A stretch of 64,000 nt of DNA from Candidatus Synechococcus calcipolaris G9 (GTDB lineage: Bacteria; Cyanobacteriota; Cyanobacteriia; Thermosynechococcales; Thermosynechococcaceae): the NCBI RefSeq assembly GCF_029582805.1, contig NZ_JAKKUT010000001.1, forward strand, positions 124,001-188,000, in the 5' to 3' direction. A program made the position numbers and the translations under genes. The notes under the pieces are model-generated. The model ran no database searches and was not told where the DNA came from. It worked only from the letters and a program-made list of their open reading frames with translations. Positions 61,410 to 64,000 of this stretch are shown here, one piece after another. Position 1 is the first letter of the stretch; each line of letters opens with the position of its first letter.

Positions 61410-61508
61410 CCCTCTTTTGTCACATTAACTCCTAATGCTATTCGCATGATCAGTGCTCGTTTAGCTACTCGAAGAGAACGTGAAGATTATGAGCAAAATA
61501 CTTTTTGA
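61410..61508 (+). pseudogene. C-terminal fragment of a BrnT-like toxin
   Basis: Frame TPNAIRMISARLATRREREDYEQNTF ends at TGA 61506-61508. The IR-(M/I)-ISAR-x-AT-(R/K)-RER pattern is the characteristic end of BrnT ribonuclease toxins. The N-terminal two-thirds is missing because the creatininase stop is only ~25 bp upstream. It overlaps the BrnA-like start by 20 bp, the usual order of the pair. Confidence 0.7.
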
Positions 61509-61726
61509 GAAGTCACACGATTCAGATGACGAGCTTCTAAACTGAATACCATTTTGATTATGGAAAGAAAAAGTCTAATCGCTTTGCTACTAGCAGTGGG
61601 AAGCAAGGGTTAAAAGTTGTGGTTTTAGATGAAGATGTAGCCCAAATTTTTACAACACCAGAATCGGTCAATAAAGTACTAAGGGCCTTAATTGAGTCGA
61701 TGCCCTGGTTGACTGATAAAAGTTAA
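61489..61726 (+). pseudogene. Frameshifted BrnA/CopG-like antitoxin
   Basis: Frame 1 starts at ATG 61489 (MSKILFEKSHDSDDELLN) and stops at TGA. The next frame continues TEYHFDYGKKKSNRFAT...VVVLDEDVAQIFTTPESVNKVLRAL to TAA 61724. Removing one A from the CTAAAC at 61537-61542 joins them as DDELLTEYHFDYG, which restores an ordinary antitoxin. A single inserted base thus broke the gene, after or with the toxin's loss. Confidence 0.75.
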
Positions 61727-61763
61727 TAGTGGATAGCTGAATACCTTTTAGGACAGGGTAGTG

Positions 61764-62139
61764 TCAAAGTTTATTTAAATAACTGAGGAGATCGGCCATT
61801 TCTTGGGGTTGGGCTTGAAATTTAGGCATGGGGGGGGTTTGACCACTGGTAATCTGCTGAATTAAATGGAGTTGCGATCGCCGGTCGGAAATTTGAATGA
61901 GGCTTGGGCCCACACGCCCTTGGGCATCTACACCATGGCAGCCGGAGCAATTCATTAAAAAAAATTTGTTCTCCCCGCTTGATGTCCCCAGAAATAGATA
62001 GCACCGATTGGATATAGGGATCCGCCATGGGCAACCGGATCAGGGTAAAAAAAATCCCTGCGGCTACCACAAACATAAAAAGACTGAGCCAAAGCCAACC
62101 CAGTCCCGTTGATTCCTTCGGGATCGCCTGATGTGCCAA
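61764..62139 (-). pseudogene. cytM: Cytochrome CytM with a frameshift in an A8/T8 run
   Basis: The 5' part (MAHQAIPKESTGLGWLWLSL...KRGEQIFF) has a membrane anchor (residues ~13-37). The 3' part, in another frame, reads MNCSGCHGVDAQGRVGPSL...TPPMPKF...MADLLSYLNKL with haem motif CSGCH and axial Met. The frames meet at eight A residues (61957-61964, plus strand); with seven the protein would read IFLMNCSGCHG. The total fits CytM length. It is a broken gene, a sequencing error, or a slippage site. CytM is a thylakoid/plasma membrane cytochrome linked to respiration and stress. Confidence 0.85.
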
Positions 62140-62250
62140 GATGTTACTCTTTAGTAAAGTTTAAGTTGAGGATCTTAGGATTTCATCACATATCTTAAAC
62201 TTTTGCGGCAAGGGATTCAAGGTGTAACAATTCCCAATGTCAACAAAATG

Positions 62251-63579
62251 TCAACATTTGACTGGCTGGGTGACTCCACCACGACGTTCCAGTTTCGCCC
62301 CCAGTTGCCCTAACTTGATTTCTATCGCTTCATAGCCCCGATCTAAATGCTGCAAACCATGGACAATGGTTTCCCCCTTAGCTGCTAGACCCGCCACCAC
62401 TAGGGCCGCCGTTGCCCGTAGGTCTGTGCCCATGACCGGTGCGCCGGAGAGGAAGGGAACCCCGCGAATAACGGCATGATTCCCCTTGACTCGGATATCT
62501 GCCCCCATCCGATTTAGTTCGGGGACGTGGCCAAAGCGATTTTCAAATACCGTTTCACTGACTAAGCTGTTGCCCTTGCTGACGGCTAATAGGCTCATAA
62601 ATAGGGACTGCATATCTGTGGGGAACCCTGGATAGGGCAAGGTTTCAATGTCACTGCCGGAGTAGGTTTCTGCGGGAATGATTCGCAGGCGTTGGGGCCC
62701 TTCGAGTTTAATTTTGGCTCCAATTTCCTCTAGCTTGGCGATCGCTGCGGTCAAGTGGCCAGGAATGATGGGAGCTAGACTAATTTCCGAGTGGGTAATG
62801 GCGGCGGCGAGGAGAAAGGTACTGGCTTCAATGCGATCGGGAATAATATCGTACTCGGTTCCGTGGAGGCGATCGACACCAACAATGGTGATGGAGTTGG
62901 TTCCGGCACCATAGATTTTGGCCCCCATGGCAATACAGAAGTTAGCTAAATCCACCACTTCTGGTTCCTGGGCGGCATTGTCAATGACCGTTTCCCCGTC
63001 TGCCAAGGTTGCGGCCATCATCAGGGTTTCCGTTGCCCCGACACTGGGATAGTCTAGGTAAATTTTTGCGCCTTTGAGTTTTGGGGCATAGGCTTGCACC
63101 ACGCCATGATCAATGATCACCTCTGCCCCTAGGGCTTGGAGACCGCGCACATGGAGTTCTACTGGCCGCGCTCCAATGGCACATCCCCCCGGTAAGGGAA
63201 CATTGGCAACCCCTAGGCGGGCTAAGAGAGGGCCAATGGCAAAAAAGCTGGCCCGTAACTGGCTCACTAAGGCGTAGGGAGGATTGGTGGCGTTTAGATC
63301 CTGAGCGTTAATTTCAATGCCATCACTCTGTTCTTTTACCGTGACCCCGATCGCCTGTAGGATTTCTGCCATCCGACCAATATCTGCTAGGGCAGGGACA
63401 TTTCTGAGGTAGCACGTATCATCCGCTAGGAGGGCACCGGCCATTAACACTAAGGCCGAGTTTTTGGCCCCACTTATGCGAACCTCCCCGGCAAGGGAAT
63501 ATCCCCCCTTAATGTGTAACCGAGGCTGATCAACGGGGTACGTACTATCTCCAGAGTTCAACATAGAAAAGCTACCCAC
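62251..63579 (-). CDS. murA: UDP-N-acetylglucosamine 1-carboxyvinyltransferase
   Basis: First committed enzyme of peptidoglycan synthesis, 442 residues. Catalytic Cys133 in [13 protein letters not shown] is the fosfomycin target. [18 protein letters not shown] and [12 protein letters not shown] are standard. The start could be 63579 ([10 protein letters not shown]) or the ATG five codons later. It lies about 110 bp upstream of cytM and about 220 bp downstream of the PIN-domain gene on the same strand. Confidence 0.96.
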   Translation of the reverse strand: MGSFSMLNSGDSTYPVDQPRLHIKGGYSLAGEVRISGAKNSALVLMAGALLADDTCYLRNVPALADIGRMAEILQAIGVTVKEQSDGIEINAQDLNATNPPYALVSQLRASFFAIGPLLARLGVANVPLPGGCAIGARPVELHVRGLQALGAEVIIDHGVVQAYAPKLKGAKIYLDYPSVGATETLMMAATLADGETVIDNAAQEPEVVDLANFCIAMGAKIYGAGTNSITIVGVDRLHGTEYDIIPDRIEASTFLLAAAITHSEISLAPIIPGHLTAAIAKLEEIGAKIKLEGPQRLRIIPAETYSGSDIETLPYPGFPTDMQSLFMSLLAVSKGNSLVSETVFENRFGHVPELNRMGADIRVKGNHAVIRGVPFLSGAPVMGTDLRATAALVVAGLAAKGETIVHGLQHLDRGYEAIEIKLGQLGAKLERRGGVTQPVKC

Positions 63580-63797
63580 AAAGTATAATTTTTAATTTTT
63601 CAATTCCCACAGATTCTACCCCATCTTTGCCTAGATTTATGCATCATTTAGGGCCCACTTCAGGGGAAATGCATCGAACGCAGTATAAATTGTCACCGAA
63701 AAATTATAGCCCCTAGGAAGATGGTTGAAGATTTGTATCATTGCTGAATCTAGTAAGGAAGGCCGACTTTCGCTATCCAAAGGGGATTTACCTTTGC

Positions 63798-64000
63798 TTA
63801 AACCCAATTTTCTAGTATTAAGCCAGGAATCCGTTCAAACTCCCGTACATTATTTGTGATTAAAATTGAATCCAAACTTAAAGCATGGGCTGCAATCATT
63901 AAATCCATTTGACCAATAACCATTCCCCGTCGCTCTAACGCTGTGGAAATCTCCCCATAAACCCTTGCTGCTCCTTGATTCCAATCCATAATTTCCACAT
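63798..64000 (-). CDS. PIN-domain (VapC-like) toxin, partial at window edge
   Basis: 66 visible residues: VIGQMDLMIAAHALSLDSILITNNVREFERIPGL is the classical VapC C-terminal half, with the acidic DLMIA and TNN(x)REF motifs of the PIN active site. The ATG at 63998 is almost surely internal, since VapC proteins are ~130 residues and the N-terminal half with the first catalytic Asp must lie beyond base 64000. The antitoxin gene, normally upstream, is outside the window. No feature beyond AT-rich sequence is seen between this and murA. Confidence 0.85.
   Translation of the reverse strand, partial: VEIMDWNQGAARVYGEISTALERRGMVIGQMDLMIAAHALSLDSILITNNVREFERIPGLILENWV

Overview
The window is chromosomal DNA of a cyanobacterium. 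The evidence is direct: dense GCGATCGC (HIP1) octamers, a PsbP (CyanoP) lipoprotein, a CytM-type cytochrome c, a Ycf35/DUF1257 cluster, a zinc-ribbon/Ser-Thr kinase/WD40 protein of cyanobacterial type, and the order rpsL-rpsG-fusA-tuf-rpsJ. A unicellular Synechococcus/Thermosynechococcus-like host fits, but I cannot name a species from sequence alone.

Layout. 1-3.1 kb: hypothetical and membrane genes (DUF-type protein, internally duplicated PepSY-like protein, NfeD-like, coiled-coil nuclease-like). 3.1-5.5 kb: a small, worn accessory patch with a truncated beta-helix protein fused into a broken HepT toxin gene, the orphan MntA-like antitoxin, an attC-like folded site and an AT-rich AbiJ-like defence gene. 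5.8-14.3 kb: cysteine desulfurase, the str operon, a pair of small Cys-rich paralogs (one decayed), prfA and rpsD. 14.5-41.0 kb: ordinary chromosome with a sugar-acid kinase family protein, NagZ, a hybrid kinase plus GGDEF response regulator, the rpsP-khpA-rpsU-phoH operon, photolyase, gcvP, serS, a metal/oxyanion uptake cluster (lipoprotein, NikL-like, CbiM/NikM-like, ModB, ModA), a copper P-type ATPase and a WD40 kinase.

41.2-55.7 kb: an integrated element of about 14.5 kb, bounded by a 45-bp direct repeat (one mismatch). The right copy covers the 3' end of tRNA-Ala(CGC). It has an integrase, a repressor, a ribbon-helix-helix protein, a DUF3854/VirE-like primase-helicase, iteron-like repeats, a rightward operon of small early genes and a long leftward operon. 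The leftward operon ends in a phage-type lysis cassette (GH24 endolysin, M15 peptidase, coiled-coil/TM holin-like proteins) and includes a 905-residue proline-rich protein with seven 12-residue repeats. I recognise no terminase, portal, capsid or packaging ATPase in it. It is the best candidate here for an undescribed virus-like or satellite-like system. A 160-bp remnant of a second, related integrase lies just outside its left end, so the tRNA site has been used at least twice.

55.7-64 kb: psbP, a Ycf39-like reductase, thrB, upp, a possible small RNA, a DUF2997-Ycf35-ferredoxin operon, a creatininase-family enzyme, relics of a BrnT/BrnA pair, a frameshifted cytM, murA and the end of a PIN-domain toxin. 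Broken toxin-antitoxin genes (HepT, BrnT, BrnA) recur at the edges of conserved blocks, which suggests repeated gain and decay.
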